Source: Archilochus colubris (Eukaryota; Chordata; Aves; Apodiformes; Trochilidae). From it: 64,000 nt of DNA. Within the stretch, counting starts at the first letter, position 1, and every line of letters begins with the position of its first letter. Below are positions 1 to 11,520 of the stretch, in pieces. The position numbers and the translations under genes are program-made. The notes under the pieces were generated by a model. The model made no database searches. It was given only the letters and a program-made list of their open reading frames with translations, and had not been told where the DNA came from. The DNA is taken from positions 119,272,467 to 119,336,466 of the forward strand of contig CM041084.1 in the NCBI GenBank assembly GCA_023079485.1, read 5' to 3'.

Positions 1-292
1 ATCACCCCCTCTGGCTCCCATCACCCATCTGGGTCCCATCTCCCCCTCCTGGGTCCCATCACCCCCTCTGGCTCCCATCACCCCCTCTGGGTCCCACCAC
101 CCCCTCTGGTTCCCATCACCCCCTCCTGGGTCCTATGACCCCCTCCTGGGTCCCATCGCCCCTCTGGATCCCATCACCCCCGTGGGGTCCCATCACCCCC
201 TCCTGGCTCACATCACCTCCTCTGGGTCCCATCACCCATCTGGGTCCCATCACTCCCTCCGGAGTCCCATCACCCTCTCTGGGTCCCACCAG
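1..292. repeat. GC-rich minisatellite, unit about 19-20 bp
   Basis: A degenerate tandem array whose core reads roughly CTGGGTCCCATCACCCCCT. The units differ by single substitutions and by one- or two-base length changes (CTCTGG versus CTCCTGG). The array is already running at base 1, so its full length is unknown. The + strand is C-rich and the - strand G-rich. Open frames here are repetitive Pro/Ser/Thr or Gly-rich translations of the repeat and are not genes. It lies in the KCNB2 intron. Confidence 0.9.
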
Positions 293-2053
293 TGCAGCCA
301 TCAGCCCAGCTGCTTCCTTGAGATAACTTCTTTGTTTGCGATGTTGTTTTTTGGCGGGTTTTGGTGGATTCAGTTCCTGGTGGTAATGAGGCCAGTGTTT
401 TGTGTTTGCAGCAGTGCAGAACAGATCTTGCACATAGTCTGCTGTGCAAAAGAGTTGGGAACTTAAAGCTCTTTGTCTAACTTGGATGGAAATTATGAAG
501 ATTCTGGTATATTCATCTAAACATTAATAATCAGCTCTCACTACCCAAAAATTAGACAGCTAGTACAAAACACAATCTAAACATGTCAGCTGCAATCACC
601 AAAAGGTTTAGAAAACTTCTGAATGAGGACAGGCAGGGGACCTTAGTAGAGTAATCACATTCATTTTTTATATAAATTTAGTTGACTTGATACACACATT
701 GGCGAATTGTTTTATCCAAAAGTAGCATTTAAGGAGGTCTAAAAGTTCTGCAGACACAAAACTTGATTTATAAATAAAGCCTTTAGTGTCACTCTTGTAG
801 TTAATTTTTTTGCATTTATCTGTAATGTGGAGTTAAATCTCTCCCATTATACAGCAAAGAAAGCTTTAGCTAGATACACTTTTTATTTTCACTGTGACCT
901 ACAGTTAGTTCAAGTTATTTAATTAATTAAACTACTTAGACTATATTTTCAAGCAAATACCAGCTCCACTTCTGTCAGTAATATGACAAATCTTCATAGG
1001 CTTATCCAGTTCCTAGTAGAGGAAAAAAATAAATTCACTGACTGACTCTGGAACAGCCATTTCTTCTCTATTAAGCCCGAGTGGGCAGTTTGCTATTTAT
1101 TATCAAATAATTCATTATATGCCTCCAGCTGAGATAGTTTTTGGCTGTTCAGCAACAACAAAAAATATTAGAAGTTACTTGACTGGGATTTTAATCTGTT
1201 AGTGAGCCCAAGGTAATGCTCATTAGCTTACTGCTCAATAAACAGAGTTCAATAAACTTACTGCTCAATAAACAGGGTTGTCTCCATTGATGGTGAACTG
1301 TACACATGTGCCTCTTGTCAAAATATGAAGACTGCCTTCATCTCTGACTACTTAAGGTCTACCATTTTCACTAGCCTAAGAGATATTCCAAATATTATCC
1401 TCAGCTTTTACTCATAATTACAGCAGGTTTCTTCAGGGCTTTGCTGAAGAGCCAACTGATAGTTACACTTGCATTTCATTGACTCCTACTTCTGCCTAGT
1501 GCAATTTCTCTGGTCTCCAAGATCTCTGCCACCACTGCTGATGAACCAGTAGTCACCTCTATATATCTTCAGGCATTTTAGGGAGTATCTGTACACCTAG
1601 TGTTAAAATTTTTAGTGAAAAACTCCTAATTGAGCATTTCTAGACAAAGTTTTAAAGGTGACAGTGATGCCAGTGCAAAGAGACCAAAAAAAAGGCTTTG
1701 CACCACTTAGGCACCAGATAAGTAAAACATTAGGATCTTAACCTTCAACGTCAGGCTTAATGAATATCCCTGAAAGATCAATGAAAAACATTCAAACTGA
1801 GTCCTTAAAAATATTAATAATGATCTAGGGAAAAGTCGAAATGAAAGGTCAGAATTCTAAATAGTGTCATCAAGGAAGGAGATGGAGTGTAGCAAGGAAG
1901 AAGCTGTTCAGTGATTACACAAGCTGTCAGAGCCATTATCAGATGTGATCCTGAAAGGGCAACAGTGATAAAGCTGTAAGATGAACTAAATTTATGTTAC
2001 TCTGTTACATTATTCCCCTCTCCTCCATCTTATTTGTCAAAATTAAACATAGC
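293..2053. other. KCNB2 intron segment, no gene seen
   Basis: AT-rich sequence with no long open frame, no recognisable exon and no dispersed repeat that I can identify. The one structural feature is the 30-bp tandem duplication at 1227-1280, listed separately. Confidence 0.6.
1227..1280. repeat. 30-bp tandem duplication
   Basis: A block starting CTTACTGCTCAATAAACAG at 1227 recurs at 1257, 30 bp later. The second copy is incomplete and differs by one base (CAGAG versus CAGGG). This is a simple slippage-type duplication inside the KCNB2 intron. Confidence 0.85.
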
Positions 2054-2059
2054 ATTCTA

Positions 2060-2283
2060 CGTTGCGGGAAGAGCCTCTCTTGCTCCTGAGGCTCAATGAG
2101 CTGCTGGCCTCTTCCTTGCCTCCAATGGAGTGAGCTGAGCTTCTCTCTGTGGGTGTGTGTCCCACCTTTATTGGCCCCCTGGTCTTGCTCATGCCCAATA
2201 GAGGCCTGTCCTAACCAGGCACAGGTGGACTCACACCCACTCTTTGGCAACTCGAGGCACCTGGTTTATCTTGTTTCTCTACA
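2060..2283 (-). mobile_element. Short solo LTR, copy 1 (ERV-like), with 6-bp target duplication
   Basis: On the minus strand the element opens with TGTAGAGAAACAAGATAAAC and closes with GCAACG. It is therefore TG at one end and a probable mutated CA at the other. It is flanked on the + strand by ATTCTA at 2054-2059 and again at 2284-2289, a perfect 6-bp direct repeat of the kind made by retroviral integrases. A homologous copy in opposite orientation lies at 55670-55877. The element carries CCAATAAAGG, a polyadenylation-type hexamer. No internal gag, pol or env sequence accompanies it, so it is a solo LTR or a very short non-autonomous LTR element. Family name not recognised. Confidence 0.75.
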
Positions 2284-2289
2284 ATTCTA

Positions 2290-5200
2290 TGTCGAGCTGT
2301 TACACTTGTGCCAGTACTCTGCAATCTAGGATTATTCTGGAGAGGTAAAAAGAGATGTAATGTGTACTCTGAAAAGGTAGATGTGCATAAGTAGTGGCAA
2401 TTTTCCCTTTGTAATGATGCTTTGCAGGCCTTGTAAGATAACTACAAAGGATATATGTTTGGAAATTTTCTGAAAGAATGATGTAACTTCTTGCTACATC
2501 ATGAAATTCTGTCTTCACTACTTCCATGTATTGACTCAGCACAAATAATGACAAAGCAGATGCTGAAGTCACAGTACCTGGCTTAAAATGAGGGCTGATG
2601 TCTAACATTTCTCAGTAGTAGTTTTAGGGTATTTTTAAATTGTCATGTAGATCTAATTAACTGGTGGAGAATTCTTTCATTAATTAAGACAAGGAGTGTG
2701 TGCAACCATGTGCGATACATCTATACTTATACATAATTTTCAGTGTTGAGGAATGTAAGTTTGGCTAAAACTGACAGACCTTTTGGCTAGAGTTGGCATG
2801 CCTAAGGCATGCCATAATTCCAATGTTTTTCCAAGTAGGGTTTGTACCTATTCATCTCCTGTGTCATGTCCTCTGGCCAAGGACCCTGTGTTAATAAAGG
2901 ACATTAGCTAGAATGGGCCAGAGCCCATTACTGGTAGCAAAATGCCTTGCCTGTTTGTTGAACTTATTCAGTGTGACCTGAAACATCAGAATCAAAGCAA
3001 CAAATGTCTAAGTCTGCCAGACTGTTTGTGATGTGAGACTCTGGGACACACTGCTCCACAGTCTGAGTGCAGAACTGCACTGAATACAGCCCTCTCTGCA
3101 GAGAGCACAATGTAGAACAGTAGGGCAGAAAGAAAAGGTGATGCTTGGAACAGGGAAGTCCCAAGGTCACAACTGAAGGGGACAATGAAAAGACCAAGGA
3201 CAGAGTTGATGTCTGATGACCTTGTTCTGCAGGCCCTAGCAAGCAACAGTGGTGGCAGCTGCTGAAGGCAGTGCCATGGTGTGCTCCTGGTAAGTGCTAT
3301 CATGAGCTGGTAAAATATCCTTGCACTTAACTAGTTTGTACAGACATGGAAATGTGCTTCTCCTTTGCATTTCTTTTTTTTTGCTGAAGGAAAGTAAAAT
3401 GGACTCCTCCCTAAATATCCACAGACCTGTCCTGACTAATCTTGAAATTCCACATGATAATGTGTACAGCTGGAAAGCAGCTCAATTTGTAGTGTTGTCT
3501 TTGCTGCTCCAAATAAGCCTCTATTTTGGATAGTCCTAGGTGTCAAGAACGGGACACACACAGATTTATACAGATGTACAAGACAAAGCTCCTACTCTGC
3601 AAAACTTTTTGTTCCATTCAGCTGAAAACTCAATACTCAATCTGAAGACTGTTGCCAGTAAAGGATGCTGCCAATTTAAAATTATTTCTGTTAGCTTCCC
3701 ATCAAGCATATAAATGTGTCTTCCATTTTTATGGGCTTACTCCCTCAGAGAAATGAAAGCCCCCCTGATCTGACCTTCTGCTTCTGCCAGGGTGGCTGTG
3801 AGTTGGTGTTCTGTCTGGGCTCAAGCTGGGAGCTCTGTGCTACAGGCTAGGGATGCTTTTAGGCAAGATACAGCAGAGCCTGGTGGCTACAGCACTTGGT
3901 AGCTCTCAGGTTTCTCTGAAGAACTGAGACCAACTCCAGTTATCTATCTGCCCAAACCTAGATCTGGGCACCTCTTTCCTAAGAGCAGATGCTTCAGAGA
4001 AGATACAGCTTAGTGCCAAAGAAACCTGATACAGTAACTGCTATCAGAACTCCTTCAAAAGCTGAACAATTACCTTTTTTTCTACATTTTTTCTTAATGC
4101 CAAAGCTAAAGAGACTTTACTTGAACATAATATCATACATTTAAATTCAGAAAGAGAAGAATATCCAACAGTCTGACCAATTTAAGTGCCTATGGAGCTA
4201 GAGATTTGAAAAATAATGCAACTATGTTGTTGTCTGTTATTTACATGATCTAGATCCTACGCTAGATCCCACCCTGGAACAAAAATTAAGGAAACATTGC
4301 TGGTAGTTTTATCTGTTGACAGACTGAAACCTCTGCTAACTAAATATACTTCACTGACTGCTAGATATGGCTCAACTGAACTGTCCCCGAGCAGCTATAC
4401 TTTCATGGGAACTTAATGTATACTTTTTCCTCTCTTTATATAACAGCAACACTGGCACATCAGTTATGTCAGAAGCCTTTTCACAGTATCAGCTGCTGCA
4501 GAACTGCAAGGAACAATTTGAAGCCTATTCAATTACACCTTTCTTTTCTGCCTCAGTTTGTATGCTCATTCTGCGAAGAAACCCTCAGTGCTGACAATAA
4601 TGAGTAATGAAATTAATGTACAGGTTAAAAAAAAAATAAAAATACAGTTTTTAGAGGTAACTTAATACTGGGAAACCACTATATTATCAGATTGCTACCA
4701 GTTCTTGCTCCCACAAAAATCAGAAACAGTTGTATCTTGAGTAGCCTCTTATGACTGCATCATTAACTCAAGGAATGTTTTACTATTCCTTGCACTCAAA
4801 TGTCTCATACCCAGACCATTAGAGAGCAAATTAAGTATGTCCATTCTTTTAGAGGCATTCAGCAATTTATAATGAAGTATTTTTAAAGTTTCTTAGAGTT
4901 GGACTTTCACGTGGTTTTGAAAACCATAGCTAAATAACAAAAACTGCCAGAATTTCTCATGTAAACAGAATATTAATTATATTCCAAAATTCAGATTAAA
5001 TATTGCATGTTCAGAATTATATTGCTAAACTGTGGTCATAGAATTACTACCTGGAGTATGCAAAATTTTCCAGGCATTTCAGTCCAGAAGACAGTTCCAG
5101 AAACATACCCAGAATGCAGGAAGTTTTGCTGGTAAAGATTCAGTCAGCAGAAGTTTTATTTACTCTTCTGTATCAGCACAGCCAGCTGAGCAGATTGCTA

Positions 5201-6189
5201 TGGTCCCCTCTTATAAACTCAGTTTTCTTGGTCTTTTCCATGTAGTCTTTGTAGTGATCCCCTGCCATTCTTTGCCTAACGAGCTGTAAAATCTAATCAA
5301 TTGAACTAACTAAAGCACACTGTGTGTGGAATGATGCACAGCTTTAATTACACAACAAGATAGACAAACAAAAGCTTGAAGTTCTTAGATTAGAAGAAAC
5401 CAGTATACCTTCTTTTGCTATAGATTTTTTTCACCAAGAACAGATTCATGTTTTTAGATGATATGGATAAAACTAAAAATTCCAGGCCTGCTATTCTGTA
5501 GATTTTATTGAAATATCTGGCAAGAGATCAGGCTTGTGTGTCACCAGCATATGAATAAATGCCTGGAATAAACAGATAGATTGTCCTTGTCAATAAAACA
5601 ACCTGGGTGACAACAGGAAAGTTTTGTATTCAGGACCTATAAAATGCATTAAATTTTAGCACTGTCACACTTTGTAAGAAGGGGTGTTATACATGGAGTC
5701 ATCTCTTTTCTAGAAACTTTTGTATGCAGGCTAATATTTAAGCATAAAATAAATTCCCTATGACAGACACTAATGTTTCCTAATTAGAATAGGTTTGATG
5801 ATTTTATTTTTTGAGAAAAATGGATGTCAAATAATTGTGTCCCTCATTGTACAGCTTTTTCCTATGCTGTTATTTAGATTGAGATGCTGGCCCCAACAAG
5901 CAATCAGTTTGACAGAAACTGCAAGCTCAACAATTCAGATCTCTGCCGTGTTTTGCTTTTTTCTTTGAATTCTGAAAGCATAATTATGTTACTGAGTATG
6001 CTGGAGAGCTTGAGCATGCATTAACTACTTCACAGTAATTTCAGTGGAGAATCTGCTACACTTTAAGCTTCAAACTTTTCACAGGGAAATGTGGTACAAG
6101 CATTTGCACAGTTGGAAAGGTAGTTATTGCTTTCCAATAGTGTTGCCTTTTGTCTGCCTCTGTCCTAGCTACAGGACCTCACAGATTTC
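2290..6189. other. KCNB2 intron segment, no gene seen
   Basis: AT-rich intronic sequence. Open frames here are short (about 100 codons or fewer), lack codon structure typical of genes and match nothing I recognise. No further repeats were identified. Confidence 0.55.
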
Positions 6190-6743
6190 ATTATGCCCCT
6201 GTACTCAACACTGGTGAGGCCACACCTCGAGTACTGTGTCCAGTTCTGGGCCCCTCAGTTCAGGAAGGAGATTGAGGTCCTGGAGCAGATCCAAAGGAGG
6301 GCAACCAGACTGGTGAAGGGACTTAAGCACAGATCCTATGAGGAGAGGCTGAGGGAGCTGGGGCTGTTCAGCCTGGAGAAGAGGAGGCTCAGAGGAGACC
6401 TCATCACTCTCAACAACTCCCTGAAAGGAGGGTGTAGCCAGGTGGGGATTGGTCTCTTTTCCCAGGCAACTCTCAGCAAGACAAGAGGGCACGGTCTCAA
6501 GTTGTGCCAGGGGAGGTTTAGGTTGGATATTAGAAAGAATTTCTTTACCAAGAGGGTGATCAGGCATTGGAATGGGCTGCCCATGGAAGTAGCGGATTCT
6601 CCATCCCTGGAGATATTTAAAAAGAGACTGGATGTGGCACTCAGTGCCATGGTCTGGTAACTGCAGCGGTAGTGGATCAAAGGTTGGACTTGATGATCTC
6701 TGAGGTCCCTTCCAACCCAGCCAATTCTATGATTCTATGATTC
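6190..6743 (+). mobile_element. CR1 LINE, 5'-truncated 3' end (copy A)
   Basis: This holds the last ~155 codons of the CR1 reverse-transcriptase ORF (6193-6660). Recognisable stretches are [44 protein letters not shown] and the C-terminal [14 protein letters not shown]. The CR1 3' UTR follows (GATGATCTCTGAGGTCCCTTCC), then the octamer tail ATTCTATGATTCTATGATTC. The 5' end is truncated, as is usual for CR1. It is nearly identical to copy D at 28862-29318, so the two are of the same young subfamily. It sits in the KCNB2 intron in the same orientation as the gene. Confidence 0.95.
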
Positions 6744-8447
6744 AGTCCTGCCTAAGGATGCAGTGTTACTGCCCTCATTCTTTACTGTGCCTGGCTTCTT
6801 TTGCTATGGTTTTGAAGGGATGCATAGCTCTTCTAAATGGGATAGATAAATCAGAGTATATTTTCTGTATGGGCCATGTGAAGGATGAAGACAGATGGTC
6901 TGCAACTCACTTTCCAGGAGAAATAAATGGTTCTTATTCCTCCAATAAATATGGGGAGAAGAAAAGGCAGAAGCAGCACTGGCAGGGACAGATACAAATC
7001 TGTTAGGAATACTTTAAAATATGAAAGGAGCTACCTGTTCTGCACTATTATAAACTGGGAAAGGCCAAATAGAGCACATAAGTACAAAATGGTGCCAAAT
7101 ACAGAACGTCATACCATGAGGTATTTCTGTCTGTGCTTAGAAAGCTGAATTTGTGCTTAGTAATCCTTAGCTGAAACAGACTTTCTGCTATTTTTCTCTG
7201 AGAGTGAGGTGGTCTTTCTGTCTCTGGAGCTTTTATCATCACTTGTTACCAGTCTCTACCCATGTATTCATCACACTTGCATTCTGCTTAGCTGCATTTC
7301 ATTTTTCTTGGGTATAACAGAAATCTTGTCAGATTTATTGTGTCCTTCAATGTATACACCAAATTACTATCACCAAATTAACAGGACCATTTCTAAGAAA
7401 TGAGAGCAAATGGTTTTATGAATTAGCTTAAACTAAAAGCACAAACCAATTTATTTCAGCATTTCTAGTAGAAACCTGGATTTACTTAGGACTTCTAGAC
7501 AACAATGTATATTTTCCAATTTAAATGTTTGAATAATTTTTGCATCACTTTAACACTTCACACATTACCTCAAAGCTACCCAAATTCCTTTGAGTATAAA
7601 TAAATAAATAAAGTTTGTAGTAAAACCACTAGGTTCTCTGATAGATTAATTTCTTTTCTCATAACACTAGTTCTGTAAATGAGAATGACCAGGTAGCCAG
7701 GCTGTGAGGTACAGAGGTGCCTGAACCTTATCAAAATGAATTATAAAATATTTCAGAAAACCTTATTCCTGGGACAGAAATTGAATCATTATTTCCAGAG
7801 AGCATTAATCTACTTACACATTTTAATCATGATGAGAAACTGGGTACAGCATTATCATTTTATTTTTTAACACTTTGCTCTCCACTTAATTCAGGGCCAA
7901 AGTATCACCTGATATTTGTCTAGACATTTGACATGACTACACTGAATAATACTTCTTGTTTATTCATAACTTTGACTTTTGGCTCATGAATTTATTATGC
8001 ATGGCTGGGAAGGTGTGCACTGTGTAGTACTAAATTGGCAGCTCACACATGGTAGGTTGTCAGTCATTTCTCCACCCTATGTGAAGCTTTACACAATTAA
8101 TAGAGTTGTGCACATCAGCAGGAACTTTACATCCTCCACTTGGTCATTTGCAATAATAAATACAAATTCCCATTGTAATTGAAAAAAGGTAAGATCAGTC
8201 ATGGCTTGCTTCTGAAATTAACTGGTTTACTGCAGACAGGAAAACCATCTTTTGACCGTGTCTAGGATGAGCCCAATGTTTTCTCTCTTGGAAAAATTAA
8301 AGCAGTAAAAATAAAATAATGAACGCAGCAGCATCCAAAGCAGCTTCCACCATTCTGAAGCACGTGCACATCTGAAAGGATTAAAGCAAGCCCTGACAAA
8401 TACACTTGTATCAGTCTAACCAAAACGTTGTTTATTTTGTTTTACAG
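6744..8447. other. End of the KCNB2 intron, including the splice acceptor
   Basis: AT-rich intron with no separate gene. It ends in a pyrimidine-rich tract (TTTATTTTGTTTTACAG) whose AG is at 8446-8447 and defines the start of the last KCNB2 exon. Confidence 0.75.
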
Positions 8448-10604
8448 ATTTTGGCCATTGTGTCCATTCTGTTCATCGTACTGTCCACTATTGCTTTGTC
8501 TCTTAACACACTACCAGAGCTTCAAGAAATAGATGAATTTGGGCAGCCAAATGACAACCCTCAGCTAGCACACGTTGAAGCTGTCTGTATTGCTTGGTTT
8601 ACCATGGAGTACCTTTTGCGTTTTCTGTCCTCACCAAATAAGTGGAAGTTCTTCAAAGGCCCATTAAATGTCATTGACTTACTGGCTATCTTGCCATACT
8701 ATGTCACCATTTTCCTCACGGAGTCCAATAAAAGTGTCCTGCAGTTCCAAAACGTCAGACGTGTGGTTCAGATATTTCGTATTATGAGGATCCTAAGGAT
8801 TCTTAAGCTCGCCAGGCATTCAACAGGCCTTCAGTCTCTAGGGTTCACACTCAGGAGGAGCTACAATGAATTGGGCTTGTTGATATTATTTTTAGCCATG
8901 GGAATCATGATATTTTCCAGTCTTGTATTCTTTGCTGAAAAGGATGAGGATGCTACAAAATTTACCAGTATCCCTGCATCCTTCTGGTGGGCAACAATCA
9001 CTATGACTACTGTAGGATACGGTGACATTTATCCTAAGACATTATTAGGTAAAATAGTTGGAGGACTTTGCTGTATTGCTGGAGTGCTGGTCATAGCCCT
9101 GCCTATACCAATTATTGTGAATAATTTCTCAGAGTTTTATAAGGAGCAGAAAAGACAGGAGAAGGCAATTAAGAGGAGAGAAGCACTGGAGCGAGCTAAA
9201 AGAAATGGCAGCATTGTCTCCATGAACTTGAAAGATGCCTTTGCTCGAAGCATGGAAATGATAGATGTGGCAGTAGATTCTGGAAAGCCTGAAGAAACAG
9301 TGAATCCAAAGGAGACTCTTGATGACAACCACCTGTCCCCAAGCCGGTGGAAATGGGCCAGAAGAACGCTGTCTGAAACAAGCTCAAACAAATCTTATGA
9401 GAACAAATACCAAGAGATCAGTCAACAAGACTCCCATGAGCAATTAAACAATGCTGGAGCCTCTTCCAGCCCACAGCACCTCAGTGCCCAAAAACTGGAG
9501 ATGCTGTATAACGAAATTACTAAAGCTCAGTCTCAGCCTAATCTTAATGCTGGCTACCAAGACGAATCAGCAAAGCCACCTAGGTATGAAGAAGAAATAG
9601 AAATGGAAGAAGTTGCAGGTCAGAGAGATCCCCTGCCAGCTGGCCTCACAGACTTTGTTACTGATATAAGGAGCACATCCAGCATCGACAGCTTTGCCAG
9701 CTGTGCCACAGACTTCACAGAAACAGAGAGGTCTCCCCTTTCTCTGTTTCCTGGCTCTCACTTGCAGATGAGATTTCCAGCTGATCCTGCTAACCTGGGA
9801 GACAACCAAAGAGTAAGGAGTTCTCAGTTTATACCATCCACAAAAGACAGAATATTTTCTCCAACCGATGTCACCTTTGACTATAACCCAATCGACAGAG
9901 CTGTGGCCAGTGATGGCAGTGGGTCCCAAGCTGTTTTGCATGGTCATTTGCATTTAGACACTGCCATGGAAAGCCCCAAAAGTTCCCTGAAAGGTGGCAA
10001 CCCGTTAAAATCTAGATCCCTTAAAGTGAATTTTAAAGACAACAGAGGTGGTGCTCCACCTACTCCACCAAGCACTGCAAGGCCACTGCCAGTAATGGCA
10101 GGAGCAGAGGCCACGCAGGCCACCCCTCAGCACATCAGCACCATCCTCCTAGAAGAAAATTCACCTCAAGGGGAACGACCTTTACTTGGTGCTGATGCAT
10201 CAGCACTTTGTCAGGGACCCGTGAAATCTTCCCCTCTCTTTCCCAAACAAAAGATTTTCACTTTCCCTTCAAAAGAGAGGAGGAGCTTCACTGAAATAGA
10301 TGCTGGAGAAGAAGAGTTTATGGAGTTACATGGTATAAAGCAAGAAAAACAACAGGATGTCAAAACAAATTGCTGTGGAGATAAACACAGTGATGGCAAC
10401 CATTTAACAGAGGAGCCACAAGTCAGCTCTTCACCCAAAACCATGAGCCACAACTGCACCCAAGACATTTACCATGCTGTGGGTGAGGTAAAGAAGGACA
10501 GTAACCAAGAAGGTCACAAAATGGAAAACCATTTATTTGCTCCAGAAATTCATACAAGTCCTGGAGAAACTGGTTACTGTCCCACACGTGAAACTAGCAT
10601 GTGA
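8448..10604 (+). CDS. KCNB2: KCNB2, last coding exon (Kv2.2 voltage-gated K+ channel, S1 to C-terminus)
   Basis: Pore-forming alpha subunit of the delayed-rectifier channel Kv2.2, a plasma-membrane tetramer. The exon begins after an AG at 8446-8447, in phase 0, and encodes 718 residues up to TGA at 10602-10604. With the 193 residues normally encoded upstream this gives 911, the human length. Numbered from the exon start: S1 is about 1-22; S4 is at 102-120 (8751-8807) with Arg/Lys every third position; the selectivity filter TVGYGD is at 188-193 (9009-9026); S6 carries the Kv2-type PIPIIVNNF. The long cytoplasmic tail holds the Kv2 clustering (PRC/FFAT-like) motif at 9678-9728. The T1 tetramerisation domain and start codon lie outside the window to the left. 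Choice over KCNB1 rests on the tail sequence and on synteny with TERF1. The reading frame is intact. Confidence 0.97.
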   Translation: MLAIVSILFIVLSTIALSLNTLPELQEIDEFGQPNDNPQLAHVEAVCIAWFTMEYLLRFLSSPNKWKFFKGPLNVIDLLAILPYYVTIFLTESNKSVLQFQNVRRVVQIFRIMRILRILKLARHSTGLQSLGFTLRRSYNELGLLILFLAMGIMIFSSLVFFAEKDEDATKFTSIPASFWWATITMTTVGYGDIYPKTLLGKIVGGLCCIAGVLVIALPIPIIVNNFSEFYKEQKRQEKAIKRREALERAKRNGSIVSMNLKDAFARSMEMIDVAVDSGKPEETVNPKETLDDNHLSPSRWKWARRTLSETSSNKSYENKYQEISQQDSHEQLNNAGASSSPQHLSAQKLEMLYNEITKAQSQPNLNAGYQDESAKPPRYEEEIEMEEVAGQRDPLPAGLTDFVTDIRSTSSIDSFASCATDFTETERSPLSLFPGSHLQMRFPADPANLGDNQRVRSSQFIPSTKDRIFSPTDVTFDYNPIDRAVASDGSGSQAVLHGHLHLDTAMESPKSSLKGGNPLKSRSLKVNFKDNRGGAPPTPPSTARPLPVMAGAEATQATPQHISTILLEENSPQGERPLLGADASALCQGPVKSSPLFPKQKIFTFPSKERRSFTEIDAGEEEFMELHGIKQEKQQDVKTNCCGDKHSDGNHLTEEPQVSSSPKTMSHNCTQDIYHAVGEVKKDSNQEGHKMENHLFAPEIHTSPGETGYCPTRETSM
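9678..9728 (+). other. KCNB2: Kv2 PRC / phospho-FFAT clustering motif within KCNB2
   Basis: Encodes [17 protein letters not shown], residues 411-427 of the exon product (about 604-620 of the full protein). In mammalian Kv2 channels this serine-rich segment, when phosphorylated, binds ER-resident VAPA/VAPB and clusters the channel at ER-plasma membrane junctions. The serines and the acidic flank are all present, so the function is probably conserved; that last step is inference. Confidence 0.85.
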
Positions 10605-10746
10605 CTAGTTACAAAAGCAATAAAAATACCTTTTCTTAAAACACGGTTAGTAATGCCTATGAACTAAAACATGGAAAGCCTCAACAAAAAGTGCATAAAA
10701 AGTTATTTTTGCATGGCATGAAGAGTTGTTTAGTTTAAATACTATT

Positions 10747-10799
10747 AAAAAAAAAAAAAAAAAAAAAAAAAGAAAGAGTGAGAGAGAAAAAAAAAAAAG
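10747..10799. repeat. A-rich low-complexity tract
   Basis: About 25 consecutive A residues, then a GA-rich interruption (GAAAGAGTGAGAGAG) and another 12-A run. It is a candidate internal-priming site for oligo-dT cDNA and could be mistaken for a poly(A) end of KCNB2. Confidence 0.9.
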
Positions 10800-11514
10800 A
10801 CTGCTTTTTGTAACAAACTGAAAAAAAAATGGGGGGAAATGACCTAAGAACAGTGAATTAAAAAAAAACTCTGCTAGGAGCCAGTGTTCTGCAACATCTG
10901 ACATTTTTGATCCTTTCACTTATGATTGTAGACAGATTTTGAACTCTTTTAACTTTTTCGTTTTCTTGGTTACAATGAATTTTAGAATTTGCACATGAAA
11001 GGATAAAATGTCAATGCATGCACTCATAAAGATGTGAAACAAGGTGCTTTGAGTTTGAAAAAAAAATGCATATATTTGTAAATAGTTTGGGGTTGGGGGA
11101 AAGCTACTCTTAACAAGGATTTATGGAAAAAGCATTTCCTGGGACACAGGTACTTCCTTCACAGCGTGCTGCCTGGAGGTTTTGTACAGACTTATGTTGC
11201 AAAATTGCAACTTCTACTTACAGCATCTCAAGTATCTTGCTTTCTGTTAAAAAGCTCATGAGTATATCTGTTAATTAAGGACTACAGTATTTTAGTTTAT
11301 CTGTGCTGGAAGTCATGATAGGTTTGTTTTTTTTTTTCATTTGCATAACTTTGGCTATTGTGTTTGTCAGTTTAATTGATGATCCTGTGAGGAAAAGCAA
11401 AGATTTAATGACCAGAACTTGAAGTATTTCATATTTTTTGTAGAAAACTGCCAACATTTCATAACTCAGAAAAAAAATCCATTTTAAGAAAAAAGAATAT
11501 ATTATTTTGGTGGC

Positions 11515-11520
11515 AATAAA
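11515..11520 (+). terminator. KCNB2: Candidate KCNB2 polyadenylation signal AATAAA
   Basis: Canonical hexamer about 0.9 kb after the KCNB2 stop codon. It is a sequence match only; no downstream GU-rich element is obvious. Confidence 0.35.

Larger units (their letters stand above)
10605..11520 (+). other. KCNB2: KCNB2 3' UTR (extent inferred)
   Basis: AT-rich sequence directly after the KCNB2 stop with no new open frame. AATAAA hexamers occur at 10619-10624 and 11515-11520. The first is only 15 nt after the stop and is less likely to be the main site. A long A-rich low-complexity run (10747-10799) lies between them. The true 3' end cannot be fixed without transcript data. Confidence 0.5.

Noticed and set aside
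2005..2250. Similar small peptides encoded at 2005-2250 (minus) and 55703-55888 (plus)
   Set aside because: The resemblance is because both lie in copies of the same LTR; not a conserved gene.
6205..6680. Antisense open frames over CR1 copies A, D, F and H
   Set aside because: They are reverse-strand translations of the CR1 ORF, repeated wherever CR1 occurs.
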